The position numbers were made by a program, and so were the translations under genes. From Nymphaea colorata (Eukaryota > Streptophyta > Magnoliopsida > Nymphaeales > Nymphaeaceae): a stretch of DNA of 64,000 nt. Position 1 is the stretch's first letter; every line of letters begins with the position of its first letter. The DNA is taken from NCBI RefSeq assembly GCF_008831285.2, contig NC_045151.1, positions 1,855,544-1,919,543 of the forward strand, read 5' to 3'. The notes under the pieces are model-generated. The model saw nothing but the letters and a program-made list of their open reading frames with translations. It did not search any database and was not told the origin of the DNA. Shown one piece after another: positions 1-11,943 of the stretch.

Positions 1-2330
1 GGCAAGTTGCTAAGCAGTGTTTTGTGTGCAGGGCGGGAACAAGCTCCTCATGACAAAGGCAGCAGTGTGCAATAAATGACTGTTAGATATGGATGGACAT
101 AAATGACTACAGCTTCCGAAGTCTTAATGTTGCCATCCGGCCCTTTTGCCGGCGAACGGACTCTGTCTAAAGCCGCAACTCCGGTTAAGGGAATTAGATG
201 AAAAATCCAGTGAATCTTGTTAGAGTACTTTTCTCCTACCTTGTGAAAGAACTAAATCATCTTATTTTGTTGTATTACAAGTACCAATATATATACTACG
301 TCTGGCTATCATGCTTTGTCATCTTTATTCCTTCAAGATGAATGAAACCAGAAGAGTGACACTTTAAGGTGGTGGGGAGCACGCTGCTGTATTCATGTGT
401 ATATGCGTGATGTACTGCTTTCATTCTGTTCTATCCATGAAGTTTGAATCAGAAAATTTGGTCATGCACACAAACAGCGGAAAGGGTTTTTCGTTTGTAA
501 AAGATCTTCTCGGAGTTTGTGGATTATCTTGTCAAGCTAGATGTAGAGCAAGCGCAAGTTTCAAACACTTCAACCGGATGTTCCTTCTCTCGATAAAACC
601 GAGTACGTTACCAAGTTTCACGAGGAATTCTTCTTTTAGTTGTTCTATCTGAGTTTGTCTATAAGGCAATAGCCGCCATTATTAACGCGGTTTCTGCTGT
701 TTGCTCGAATGCAATCTGTGGTTGTGGTTAATATCTTCTTAACACCTTTGTGGCCTCTTGTTTCACGGGATATTAGAGTGGGGAAACGATATTATGATGG
801 AAATGGTGCATGGGTTGGGAGACTTGCATGCCTTTAAGTTCTTTGCTTTGGCCAAATCGGTAGCTGTTGCCTTTCACTTTATACAAAATTATTGACTCTC
901 GTCTGTTTCTCCTCTTTTCGTGCAAAGTTTGTCACGGCAATCTCACCTTTTTGTATCTCTTGATCATCAAGCAAAAAAATCTAGCTTTAACGTCTAACAG
1001 ACCCGTTCTTAAAACAACGGAAATTTGAAAACCAGGCTCCAAACATGATCTTATATAGAAAACGTAAAAGTTGCTTCTTCTTCTTCTTCTTCTTCCGGAG
1101 ATGGGCGTGGCAGACTCTCTACTACATAATTAATGTGTTTGACAAATTCACAAACGAAATATTTTCTTCATCTCCTTCAACTTGAAACGCTTTCAAGTGG
1201 CAAACCCCAAGCTGAATTAATGGAGCTGCTGTTCGTCGAAGTTGCTTCATCCTTATTCAACTGCTTAATGTGCGTTTCCTTTTGCTGCTTATAACTGGTT
1301 ACCGAAGTTCCGGCCGTCGTTTAAGTTCGCCTAGAATGTATGCATTAAACATCCACAGTGTTCTCCTCAAATGGCACCAAATAAAATTACCTCCCTTGAT
1401 TTGGTGCTTCGAGTTGTCGTGTCAAAAACTATCTACGTACGTGATACTCAAAATAGTGAAGAAAGAAACGAAAAGAAAAAGGAACTCATCTGTGATCCGC
1501 AAGGGCGCAAAGAGAAACATAGTGTCCCATGTGTTTGTATTCATGTTCCTGTCCTGAACCAGGCAGAAAACGACGCCATGGTCTTTGTTCATCAAAGAGA
1601 AAAAAACTGTGCCACAGTGTGTGGCATAAACCATTTCCATGGTGTGGTCCGTACAGCAACCTATTGTTTCTGATCTCGGAGCGAAGGCCTTATCATCTTC
1701 CAAGCGACCTTGATTTTATCCCTTTGCATGTGATTATGACAACAAATGGAAGGAAGCCCACTAATTAACTCACAAGCGATTTGTCTCCAAACCGCGTGCA
1801 GAGAAAGCAGACTTCTCCATGCTTAAAGAAATTAAACTGATATGTCTGCTGTACTTATAAGCTGGGATCCACATTGAAGCTCGATTTTGATGAACTATTA
1901 TATTTTTTAAACATCCAACCACAGAAAATGTAGGTAAGTGGAAGATTTGGGCTATGTTGAACACGTTATATTGGCTAATTTTATTTGTTAAGATTTAGTC
2001 GAGTGAAATATTTGTGGTTTAATACTGGAACCTCTCATATTGATCATGCCAGGTTGTCTAAGTTTTTGGCATGGTGAATTCGGCGTCTAAGCCCAAGAGG
2101 TACACAACCGGATACGCACGTACTTACTTTATGTACGTGATGTTCTATGCCGGATGCATTTATGTTAGTCTTTCTCCACCTGCGAGAGAAAACTACCCAT
2201 AACCCGCACTTTTTGTTGTCTAATATCGACCACTTAATGCACTCCTGATTGTTTGTTCATCAGTGCAAATTTCTGATAAATACAAGCATTTGATGGCATT
2301 TTTCATGGCTTTGTGTTCTTTGAGGAGGAG
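1..2330. other. Intergenic spacer, no gene recognised
   Basis: Only short open frames without recognisable domains or codon structure occur here. A TTC trinucleotide run lies at about 1073-1095. I see no TE protein remnant, RNA gene or convincing exon. Confidence 0.5.
1073..1095. repeat. (TTC)n microsatellite
   Basis: About eight tandem TTC units directly visible. Confidence 0.85.
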
Positions 2331-2830
2331 CAAGATGTTTGGTTTAGGTGATCATAACGATAGTAAACAATTTGAGTTAATTTTTATGTAAGATAACAAA
2401 TAAGTACAAAATAATAAATAAATATGATATAATGTTTATAAGATAATTAAATAACTAATGTACGAATGAATGAGATAACATTAAACATCAATATAAGATA
2501 ATATTTATAAGATAATAAAAGATTATTTATGAGATAATAAAAGATTTATGAGATTATGATATAACATAGATATGTGAGATAGATTAAAACATTAAAATAA
2601 AATAATGTTTATAAAATAATAAAAAATTAATAAAAGAATGGTATAATGAACACGTATATGAATAATACTAAATATAAGTATACGATAATGAAATAATAAA
2701 ATAATAAGATATCACTATGAATGAGGTAAAAAGATAAAAATATTTTTTATTATTTAAAATAATATAACAAATTTTACTTTTACCAATAATCCTCAATATT
2801 TTTATTATTATTAAAATAACACGTAAAATT
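2331..2830. repeat. AT-rich degenerate repeat tract
   Basis: Around 500 bp of almost pure A/T with recurring words such as GATAATAAAAGAT, ATAATGTTTATAAGATAAT and AATAATAAAATAAT. The words recur at irregular spacing, so this is low-complexity sequence and not a clean tandem array. Confidence 0.6.
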
Positions 2831-2922
2831 ACAACTTACAAGAATACGATCCTCTCTCTCTCACTCTCTCTCCCACTCGGCCTCCCGGTAGGAATCTCCC
2901 TCTTTCCCGCACGAAGCTCTCA

Positions 2923-3069
2923 ATGGCGAATTCGTCGCAGGCGCCGCCTGGTTTAGAAAGTGTCACATCGCGGTCGCGACTGCGGCAGCACATCATTCAC
3001 CATTTGAGTACGACATCAAAGATTTGTGAAACTTATGGATGGCCAACATTTTCTGTAGAAATGATCTAA
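2923..3069 (+). CDS. Possible small exon or remnant, unrecognised
   Basis: A short open frame of 48 codons starts with an ATG just after a CT-rich leader-like stretch (2850-2905) and begins MANSSQAPPGLE. The first 70 bp are clearly more GC-rich than the AT-rich tract upstream, as plant first exons often are. No family is recognised and no downstream exon could be linked. It may equally be chance. Confidence 0.15.
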   Translation: MANSSQAPPGLESVTSRSRLRQHIIHHLSTTSKICETYGWPTFSVEMI

Positions 3070-3480
3070 ACATTTACGTTAGACCTGCTTCCCTATCACG
3101 GTGACTTTCACCGATGAGGCTGACAAACGAATTTACAGAAAACGTATTCTTTGGCCACCGTGCTACTCCTCGGTTGCCCTTCTTCTCCTTTATCTTTTCG
3201 CTAGCTTTTTGCTATGCTATATAGAATAACTGCTAACAAAGGAAAGAATATTAAGATGGTAAACACCCAGTTTATGCGGAAAGCGCCGCCTGCATGTTCT
3301 AGCTGGTCCTTGAAGTTTTTGAAAGCACTAATTCTTGGTATCAATTTGTTCATGAAGATTTTTTGGCTAAAGCCTCAACCGAACGTGTCGCTGAAACAGG
3401 TACGTGCCCTCCTCTTGGGATAAAGCTTTTCCAATGGTAAAGTTCAAGGAGATATTCCTATGCATGATTCCAGCCAGCAG

Positions 3481-3528
<48 letters not shown>

Positions 3529-5900
3529 AAAAAAGAACTATAGCCAACCTATCAGAGATGTCGATCAGCTATTCGGGAATTCCAAATGTTCAGAAACCGA
3601 ACTTGGAGATGCTTTTCTGTGACATGTTATTTCGACACAGTTTCAAGTGTTTTGTGCACATCAGGCCCATATATACAGATTCACACCTTACTTTTCCAAC
3701 AAGGGTTCAAAAGAGGGAGAAAATGAAATCATTCTATTGCCTCACAGGGAAATTGAATCTCAAAAATTCTGAAACACTTTTGTCTACAGAAGTATGGAAT
3801 GAGAACCTCAAAAGTTCAAATGCATGAGTACGTACTGTACATTTGACCAAGTTGCCTAAGACTAGGTCGATAGCTTCTCAAATATGGGAGGCCCTTACTA
3901 GTAGCATGTAGCACTTTTGCTTTTTGATGTGTGTGTTCTCCATACGGCATAAGTTGGTAGGTTTCTTCGCAGAAAACTGGTCATTGCTCATTACTCCTTA
4001 GGTATTTGGTAATCTGTTCAGTTACATTGGAGAAATGATGTCCAAATCTCTTATATCCTCTTGAATCTGTTGTTGCAGGATTCTAACAGCAGCTCCCAAC
4101 ATGGGGAGTGACGATTTAGGAACCTACCGACATAGCTATCGATGATATATATAGGACCTGCCGTGACTGTAGACGAAGAGACAGATTCGCTTTTCCAATC
4201 TGCAGATCTTCTGCAGAAATAGAGATCTTTCTGTTGGAGTCAAAAGAGTGAAGAGCGAGGAGTGCCCAATTGCTCACAACTCTTGTGGAAAGATTTTCTG
4301 GCCTTTTATACAAATTAAGGTGTACTGTCACCTTAGACTCTATGTACATCGAGCCAATTGTGGACAGCCTTTATTCTGTGGTGCATGTTCTGCAATAACA
4401 ACTAGAAAGAGAAGCAATCAATGTGATTTGATGGATCCTTTCAACTCACCTTTCTTCAATTTACTTTTACTCCTTAAAAGTTTTCGTTTCCGAACTTAGC
4501 TCTTATTTATGATTCAGAAGGTTTGCATAATAAAGAAACTACTCCTAGATGGAGCTCTTTGAGCATGTTTTTAAAAGATATGCCTTGAAAACCTTATATT
4601 GTTGCTTTATGGTGTGATTATAAAAAAGATTTCCCATAATCAAATGCTAAACATAATTACATAACATTTCTTGGACCTGAAACATGTGCTTGTTTTGTAA
4701 ACATCCATTCTAAGAACACAGCTTTGGCTACCGAACTGCCTATGCGGAAAAGAATACGACCACAGTTATCTGATACTTGACCAGAAACTCAAGCAGTCAA
4801 TCTCCCCAAGTGGATAATATTCTTTTTAGCAGCTACTATTAAAATAATAAGGATCTGAAAATGAAACTGATCATTTTCAAAATTATGTTTAAAAAAGTAA
4901 ACTTCTGAATGAGAATCTCTCAAAGTATTAATTCTTCTGTGGCCAGTCTAAAAACTGGCTGCCGATTGTACGGGAAAGTTGAATGGACAAGCCGATAAGA
5001 GGGATCAACCTAACTGCACGTGTAGGTATTGCAGCTAATTAATGTGCACCACATTTCTGTGAATCAACCAAGCATACAGTGCCAAGAAGATGAACAAACA
5101 AAACCTGATTACATTTTCTAAAGAACACGAGAAACATCAATCTGATGAATCGTATATTTAAACAGGCAAAGAAAATATTTCCACCGGAGTAGGCCGTAGA
5201 AAAGGTTAGAATTTGCAGAAAAAGCAAAGGAAAAAGATGGTTATATTTTCTCGCAGCTTTCGAATCTGCTAATTGTTGAGAGAAAAAGCGTCAAGTGGGA
5301 AAACCGATTGACAGAATGTACTTGTGTACCGCCACCTCTTTATTCGGTGATGCGCATTACGATTTTCCCTTTTCCTTCTCTCTTTTCTCCAGGGTGGGGC
5401 TTTTGGGGAAAATGCAAAGGCGTTAGGATCCAAAGAAGTCTTCTTTGGTTCGGTTCTTGAGAGAAAATGAAAAAAAAAAAAAAAATACTCGCCATCGAAA
5501 GAGCAGACTGGTCGGACAGAGAATTCCTGAGAAAGTGCAACACTCACTGAGTGAGAAAGCAACCAAATTTTATTTCGTAAAGAGAAGTCCTCCTCCTGGT
5601 TTATGTGTAAACAGAATCTTGGCCAACTCGGTCCTTTGGTTTGGGATGGTTCATGTTTCACAGTACTCGCTTCTGCAACTCTCTCTCTCTTCCTTTCTCT
5701 GTCTCCCTTTTTTCCGTCATTTCTAATGGAGTCAGTATACCAACATCTTGAAACACCAGATTCTAGCTACTTCACTACATATGAGTTTTTCTTAGAATTC
5801 TGTTGCAGCGTTCGAGCTGCTTCAAAATATAAAGTGTGCCATGAGGCTCTTACGAAGAGATAGCTCCAGCAATTTTTCTGGAGTAATACAATCGTTGCCC
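3070..5900. other. Intergenic spacer, no gene recognised
   Basis: Contains an (AT)n run at 3483-3525 and a poly-A run near 5469-5485. Short open frames on both strands show no family resemblance. Nothing else can be supported. Confidence 0.45.
3483..3525. repeat. (AT)n microsatellite
   Basis: About 43 bp of uninterrupted AT dinucleotides. Confidence 0.9.
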
Positions 5901-5917
5901 AAGTGGGTAGTCGGGGT

Positions 5918-6036
5918 TCAGGCCAACTTCACCTCCGGCGGTCGCCGGAGTCCCTCTAGGAGGGAACGGAGCTCATCTGGCAATGCACCGACGTCCATGT
6001 TTAAGTTTTTGAGACTAAGATCACACATGCGTATGC
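5918..6036 (-). pseudogene. Possible LRR receptor-kinase exon remnant
   Basis: On the minus strand a frame reads CDLSLKNLNMDVGALPDELR, which fits the plant leucine-rich-repeat pattern LxLxxxNLxGxLPxEL. It most resembles the first repeat of the LRR-VIII receptor-like kinases, where the consensus is close to SLKxQNLxGxLPPEL. Relative to that pattern there is one extra residue (V) before GALP. A pyrimidine-rich CTGCTGTCAG acceptor-like sequence sits just upstream of the frame at about 6036-6046. The frame ends in a stop after the repeat and no further repeat, malectin or kinase exon is seen nearby. I infer a decayed fragment; a chance match is possible. Confidence 0.3.
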
Positions 6037-6046
6037 TGACAGCAGA

Positions 6047-7360
6047 GGCATGGAGTGGTGGGCGCAGTGATTGACAGCAACCTAAAACAGAATGACAAAA
6101 AACATACACTGGGGGGGAAGGGACGGGGCTTCCAAATCGTTCCAAAAGAGAACGGAATTGGGTGTTTCGGTTACTCTAGCTATCCGAAACATTTGAAATA
6201 AAAAGGAGAAAGAAGAGATGCAGGGAGATCTAAGGAGATGCTTCTGAGTGCTGTAGTAGGGGCGCTTCTGTCATTTAATGTGTCTATTCGGTTGATTAAA
6301 AACACGGAATCGCAGTTGCTCTGCCGATCGAGCCGTATGCTTCCTACTTTTTGGCCTTCCCTCCCTCTAATGCATTTGAAAAGAGACGGAGAGAGTGAAA
6401 GAAAAGCATATCTGTTAATAAAAAAGAGAATTAAGAAGTGTCTTAAGAGGAGGAAGGAAGATCAGAGAGAAGAGCGGTGGGCTGGAAGGATAGGGATAGG
6501 TGGTTGCAGGCGAGGTTTTTTGACAGGCTTTTTCTTCATTCAGTTGTCAATTCCAGGCAGCAGCGGGAGGGCCGCCCGAGGATCACGAAATTTGATGACT
6601 CGTAGCTACCCATCTGCCTTTCTCTCTCTAGAAGGGACCCACCTCCTTGGCGTCAAGGAGAGGAAGCGGAGAGGGCTGGAGATGATTCCCAATACGTCCA
6701 ACGCCTTCCTGTCACGTCTCAAAGACAAGCTACAGTAGAAAGCAGCGTCCCTTCTCTTTCTCCCTCCCTGTCTCTCTCTGGGCCTGGTAGGCGCCGGAGC
6801 TTCTGCAGGTTAGGTAGCGGTTCGCATCGCCATTGAATGCTCGGACAAATCAAGACAGCCAAACTTGTTTCTCTCTCTTTTCATCTGGTTCAGGACATGG
6901 GGAGGTGGAGATGGAGGCGGAGAGGGGGGTGGAGAGAGAAAGAGAGAGTAATGATTTGATTCCCTCGGGATCCATGGGAGGAGAGAAAGCGAGGAAGCCG
7001 GTTTTGGCGGGTTGCTGTAGTTAAAGAGGGATAGAAAGATTACAAGTTGGCTCAAAAAAGAAAAAGCAGGAAAAGGATAGGGAGAAAAGGGAAGCGGTGG
7101 AATTTTTTGGGGGAAGACCGACAGATATCGGATTAATTTAATGGCTGCCGATGGTGGAGAGAGGTTAGGGGGAGGTACTGGAGCGCGTAGTAGGATCTGA
7201 AACGTCATTTCAAGTCCTCTGACCGAGTCCCGACAGTCCACATTCATGGCTCATTCTTACTTTACTTTATATAATATATGTATATGCTCCATAGCTTGGT
7301 TAAATATTAACAAAATATTATCTATAGTACTCTTATAAACTAAAATAAAGCGCACATATA
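6047..7360. other. Purine/pyrimidine-skewed spacer, no gene recognised
   Basis: The stretch is strongly purine-rich on the plus strand from about 6360 to 7130 (GAGAGA, GGAGG and AGAGAG words), so long open frames arise on both strands from composition alone. The 166-codon plus frame at 6238-6738 and the 145-codon minus frame at 6810-7247 have skewed, low-complexity translations with no recognisable domain and I do not call them genes. A promoter or 5' UTR of a lost minus-strand gene is conceivable. Confidence 0.4.
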
Positions 7361-7364
7361 TTAT

Positions 7365-7530
7365 ATGTATAGAGGGAGCTGTTCGAAGGTTCTTATTTGT
7401 CAAATGGACTATGTAGACTCAGCCACCAAATTATTTTAATCAAAAGATATATGCATAGAGGGAGCTGTTCTAAGGTTCTTCTTGTCACATGGACTATGAA
7501 GACTCAGCCACCAAATTATTTTAACCAAAA
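7365..7530. repeat. 86-bp tandem duplication
   Basis: Two head-to-tail copies with a period of 86 bp: the first AGAGGGAGCTGTTC starts at 7371 and the second at 7457, and both copies continue through GACTCAGCCACCAAATTATT. They differ at a few positions (for example CGAAGG against CTAAGG, and TTATTTG against TTCTTG). There is no coding content. Confidence 0.85.
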
Positions 7531-7674
7531 AGAGGCGGCCGGTGAGCCACTAGTGCAGAACATGAGCCAACGACCATATTTAAGGATCTTTATACAACAC
7601 TCGTGTGCTCACGTACAAACTGGCAATGGGCTATCCATAAGGAGGAGCACCACATACAACTTTTCAAAACAAGG

Positions 7675-7676
<2 letters not shown>

Positions 7677-7712
<36 letters not shown>
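7677..7712. repeat. (AT)n microsatellite
   Basis: Uninterrupted AT dinucleotides, followed by a T-rich tract up to about 8100. Confidence 0.9.
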
Positions 7713-7719
<7 letters not shown>

Positions 7720-8690
7720 CTTTTCTTACTTTTGCTTGTCTTCTTTTTTTTATCTTGTGTTTGGAGACCCCAGCTTATATACTCTTGATAATATATTTTA
7801 AAAAGAATGCAACAACAGAGTTTTCAGGAACATCTTCTTATTGTTGGATTATATGGCATGCCTTGTCCAAGATAATGTCCATATTTTGCTATTTGACTAC
7901 GACATCTTATTTCGTTTATTATTGGGTGACTCTATCATTTCGTCTATTTATTCTTTTCCCACTTTTTTTATTTTTTATTGTATTTTATATTTTATTTTTT
8001 TATTTTAGTTTACAGTTTATTCTTTTATCTAAAAAGCCCTCAAATTTTATTATCCATTTGGATTTTACTGGCTTTTTCTCTTTCCCTCCCTCTCTCTTTG
8101 TACCTTTTAATTGTGCATTAAGTGCAAGAAAAAAAAAGTACAACAATAACAAATTCATAATGAGATGTATGTCACAAGAAGCAAACTATAGGATTAAATT
8201 AAAAAACTTTATAAAGCCCACCTTAATTAATCATTTGACTTTCATGATTTCGTTTTGAAGTTTATCATAAATTTCGAGATCCTAAAGGAATGTGCCAACA
8301 TAGTTCTGTTTCTCAAAAATGGCAGTTGTAATAAGCAAAGAGAAAACTGAGAAATACCAGTAGAGTGATATGGTCGAGTTTGACCTTGACCAAGCTCATT
8401 GCCAACCGAGTCGACCGCGCCGGTTTGGCGAAAAATGGTTAGTCTATCATATAAGTAGCTACGCCTGGTGGATAAAATTTAAGGACAAATCCAATGTTTG
8501 TTAGATGGACAAGGCAGTAAAAGTTAAAAAAAAATGGGCCGATGCATAATTAGGCCATCACCTTCATCATAACTGAGAGCTAGACACCTCAATAACTGTG
8601 TGGGCACGGGGGAAGGGAGAAGTACAGACCAAATAGGTCACCACTCACCAGTACTGGTAGGACGCCATTGTCGTCTTTCTTCCTCTTGTT
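7713..8690. other. T-rich spacer, no gene recognised
   Basis: Low-complexity T-rich sequence to about 8100 and then unremarkable AT-rich DNA. Open frames here are rich in F, L, I and Y because of base composition. Nothing else is recognised. Confidence 0.45.
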
Positions 8691-8698
8691 GTTTGCTA

Positions 8699-8840
<142 letters not shown>

Positions 8841-8873
8841 AAACAATGGTTACTGCAACCAGTTAGGCAAGGT

Positions 8874-9262
8874 TGGGGCTGTTCAATGAGTCGGTTAAGT
8901 GGGCTCGACTCGGTTAAGCTATATATATATATATATATATATAATACGTCTTATAAAATTATCAAAAAATTGTAGATTGCTCAAATGGCTGGTATGGGGA
9001 GGTTATATTTTCAAATCTATATGCCTCCTCTTTCTTTAAAAAATATTTTTTTAATGACATGTTTGGCTCCTAAATCGAGCCAAGTTTGAGTTTTAAATGT
9101 TTGGCTCCAGAATGGAGCCAAGTTAGAGTTTTAAGAAGTCGAGCTTGAGTTAGTGAAATAGAACTTGATTCAAACTCAAACCAGGTTTGAGTTTTTTTCA
9201 AGACACTTGAGCCAAGTTCGAGCTGGCTCAACTCGGACCGAACTCACTCATAAACAGACCTA
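8874..9262. mobile_element. hAT-like MITE, GAGCTCGA family, copy A
   Basis: The left end TGGGGCTGTTCA and the right end TAAACAGACCTA form an imperfect terminal inverted repeat (9 of 12 match). The element is flanked by GGCAAGGT (8866-8873) and AGCAAGGT (9263-9270), which match at 7 of 8 positions; this is the 8-bp duplication expected of hAT transposons. The interior is made of words such as GGCTCGACTCGG, CGAGCCAAG, TTGAGTTT and GCTCAACTCGG in both orientations. It holds a (TA)n run at 8920-8943 and no transposase, so it is non-autonomous. Its composition matches copies at 30745, 39176, 47085 and 57582. Confidence 0.7.
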
Positions 9263-9562
9263 AGCAAGGTGGCATATTATATCCTCTATTCGTCTTGATG
9301 GCATTGATTATTGTTTATTTGAGGCGAGGGTTGCTGGTCATAAGACTAATGTGGCTGTCTTATATCTCTTTCTCTCGCAATGGAGTCCTTCCGACCAATC
9401 AGACCAGTTTACTCAAATGTCTTCCATCTTACCAGTCCAAAACCATGGCTGTATTCCTCCTGAAACCAGAGTGTGTCTTTTTTGGTAGAAATTCTGAATA
9501 GTCTTTGACCAAATTCCTCCGCCCAAGATCCCCTATCAGCAAGGAATGGGTTAGAACTCTAA

Positions 9563-10050
9563 GTTGGCGTTTGACGGCCATAGATAGAAATCATGGATAA
9601 AAAGCCATGGACAAAAATGCTCAGATAAAAAATTCTTTCCATCTGTGATTTGCATAGACAAACATATCTATTGGTTAGGCGTTGAGAGAAGGAGAAGGAT
9701 TACCTTTGCCATGGCTGGGCTGCTGGAAATTTGGTGGTGGTTCTTTCCACTCCTTGAGATGCCGTGATGGAGCAACAACTGATGCGGTGGTGGGCACTAC
9801 GTTGCTACTATGGTGGTGTTCATTGAGTGTGACCAAAAAAAAAAAATTGAAGCCCTTAATGCCCAGAATTTTCGTCCACAGATAAATGTCGGACCCCTAC
9901 AGGTTCAACAGACTTCCATAAACAAAAAATCTGAGTTCTCGCTCTTCGGAGCATGGAAATTTTTTTACCACTTAAGATTGAGCATGGACGAAAAACTGAA
10001 AAAAGAGTATTCTTATCCCTCGTCAACATCCACACCCATCAAACACTCCC
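9563..10050. mobile_element. Candidate Harbinger/Tourist-like MITE
   Basis: The left end GTTGGCGTTTGACGG and the reverse complement of the right end GGGAGTGTTTGATGG agree at 10 of 15 positions. Both ends abut a TAA trinucleotide (9560-9562 and 10051-10053). A TAA/TTA target duplication and GGG.GTTTG-type ends are typical of PIF/Harbinger MITEs. No transposase is present. The short duplication and imperfect repeat make this tentative. Confidence 0.4.
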
Positions 10051-10176
10051 TAAAAGAAATTGCCAGTCGAGGGATGTTGGCCCATCTTAACAATTTGCTC
10101 GCTCGAGTAATTATCATGAACAACATGTTTACATATCTAGGCTGCATTTATGTCTCATTGCTGCCCCTGAACATGT

Positions 10177-10338
10177 AAAGGATCCAAGGCATTCTTGATT
10201 TTACATGATTGAATTCAAACACAAACCAACCGTGGCAAATCAATAAGTAGTTCATCTCAATACCTTTGGCCGATCACTTTCTAGATTGCAGTCTAATACG
10301 TACCTGTTTGACCTTATATGGAATGCCTTGGATCCTTT
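10177..10338. repeat. 18-bp perfect inverted repeat pair, 162-bp span
   Basis: AAAGGATCCAAGGCATTC at 10177-10194 is the exact reverse complement of 10321-10338. The 126 bp between the arms shows no further pairing that I can see. It could be a very small foldback or MITE; no target duplication is evident. Confidence 0.55.
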
Positions 10339-10506
10339 AGTTTGGGCTCTCATTTGTGGCCCTCACCATCAGCTTGGACTTTGCAAGCAATGGACCCTTC
10401 ACTAATACGTGGTGGTAGGTCCGGACAGCTAGAAACACTTGGTGCTTACCATGAGAAGCAACTTGTTAACATCTTAGAAAAAGAAATCTTTTTACATGTG
10501 TTGCAA

Positions 10507-10818
10507 TGCTAATATATTTAGCTCTCGATCTGATTTTAGGTTTGGATCCATCTTTATCTGTTTCGTTTTATGCTCTTTTATTTGTTCATTTAGATATCAT
10601 GTTTGGACCTTGATTACCCATTTAATTTAGCTTTTGGATCCAAAGATCCAACATGCACATGGGGGCCCAATTCAGGGACGTTTTGTTCTTTTGGTAGTTA
10701 GTGAAATAGATTAATTGAGTTTGCCATAATTTCCTTGTTAGTTCTTGTTTTCATTTGCTGCTGTTTTTCATGCGACTTGTATTTCCGTGGGATACAAAAT
10801 TCCTAAATCACTACATCA
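10507..10818 (+). repeat. 5' LTR of the small element
   Basis: Starts TGCTAATATATTTAG and ends CTACATCA, three bases before the primer-binding site. Homologous to 12045-12339. Confidence 0.6.
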
Positions 10819-10821
10819 AAG

Positions 10822-10834
10822 TGGTATCAGAGAT
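10822..10834 (+). promoter_or_regulatory. Primer-binding site (initiator Met tRNA type)
   Basis: TGGTATCAGAGAT matches the start of the TGGTATCAGAGC motif used by plant LTR retrotransposons. Confidence 0.65.
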
Positions 10835-11580
10835 TGAGTTTCTTCTCCTCTTTTATACAGAGTGGTCGACAAATGTAAGGAGCGGTCCACAAGATGCAAG
10901 GGAAGAGAAAGACAAACTATAAGAAAATAAAAATAAGTGGAGGATGCTACGCTCTATATCTTTGAGATCGTCACCATATGATCACAAGAAAACAACTATC
11001 GCTTTGAGAAAGATTTGGCAGCATTGAGAAAATGTCGAATATGAGCAAAACAAAGAAAAAAAACCACAGAAGCAACACACATTTCAAAGGATGAACCACC
11101 ATTGGACCATAACCAATGTCTTCACAACTCGACAACTGGTGTTTCACCCATGCTGAAACCCAGCTTCCTCATGACCCCACCATGCTTCTTCATATTCTTC
11201 CATATCTGTTTTTAACTGCAGGAAACCACCAAGTTAGCATTCACACTGCTTAGATATCTCCTACCGTTGCCACTCGAGAGCTACACTGCCAACATGATGT
11301 TGATGACCACACTGTTAACCAGCGACTAGCGCTATTGGGGCTTTCTTCTTCCCCATTGATTCTCCATGTAGATGGTTTAGATCTCTCCCATCTCACTAAG
11401 CCTACCACTGCATCCAACACCACCATCACCACCAGATGCATCCAACACGAGAGCCCAACGCTGCCTGTCTCCCTTTGAGAAAATTGGGTACCATCTGAGA
11501 CCTAGAACCACCCGTCTTGTTTTTAACCCTCTTTACTTAATCTACGTCATACTTTTAGAGCTGATTTGGGTTGTATAAAC

Positions 11581-11943
11581 CATAGTCACAAATAACTTTT
11601 TAGAGTTTTAAATGGTAAAGTTTTTTTTTAGGACGATCTTGAAAAAATTAAAAAAATATGAAAAATATGGTAAATTTTTAAAAAAATTAAAAAAAACTAA
11701 AATGGAAAAAAAATAAAACAAGTGAAAAACTAATAACACAGACATCCAAAGATAAGTAGATTTACAATAAATAAAAAAATTTAAAAACAAACTGTTTGGC
11801 ATTAGAAAATGAAAAAATGAAAAAAACGTGAAAAAAACATGTTTCTTACGTTTTTAATATTTTTTAAACGTATTTTTTTAAGTTTTAAATAGCATTTAAT
11901 TTTCTCACGTTTTTTAAAAAATAAAGCGTTTTTTGTGACTATG
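11581..11943. mobile_element. Mutator-like MITE nested in the LTR element
   Basis: The ends CATAGTCACAAATAACTTTT and, in reverse complement, CATAGTCACAAAAAACGCTT form a terminal inverted repeat with the first 12 bases identical. The flanks are TTGTATAAAC (11571-11580) and GACTATAAAC (11944-11953), a degenerate 10-bp direct repeat with TATAAAC shared. That length of duplication points to the Mutator superfamily. The 363-bp interior is very AT-rich and non-coding. The element lies inside the internal region of the small LTR element, so it inserted later. Confidence 0.55.

Noticed and set aside
6238-6738. 166-codon plus-strand open frame
   Set aside because: The region is purine-skewed, which removes stops; the translation is low complexity with no domain and no splice or start context that stands out.
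6810-7247. 145-codon minus-strand proline-rich open frame
   Set aside because: Same compositional skew read on the other strand (S, P and L runs); no family resemblance.
7755-8258. 167-codon open frame rich in F, L, I and Y
   Set aside because: Arises from T-rich low-complexity sequence.
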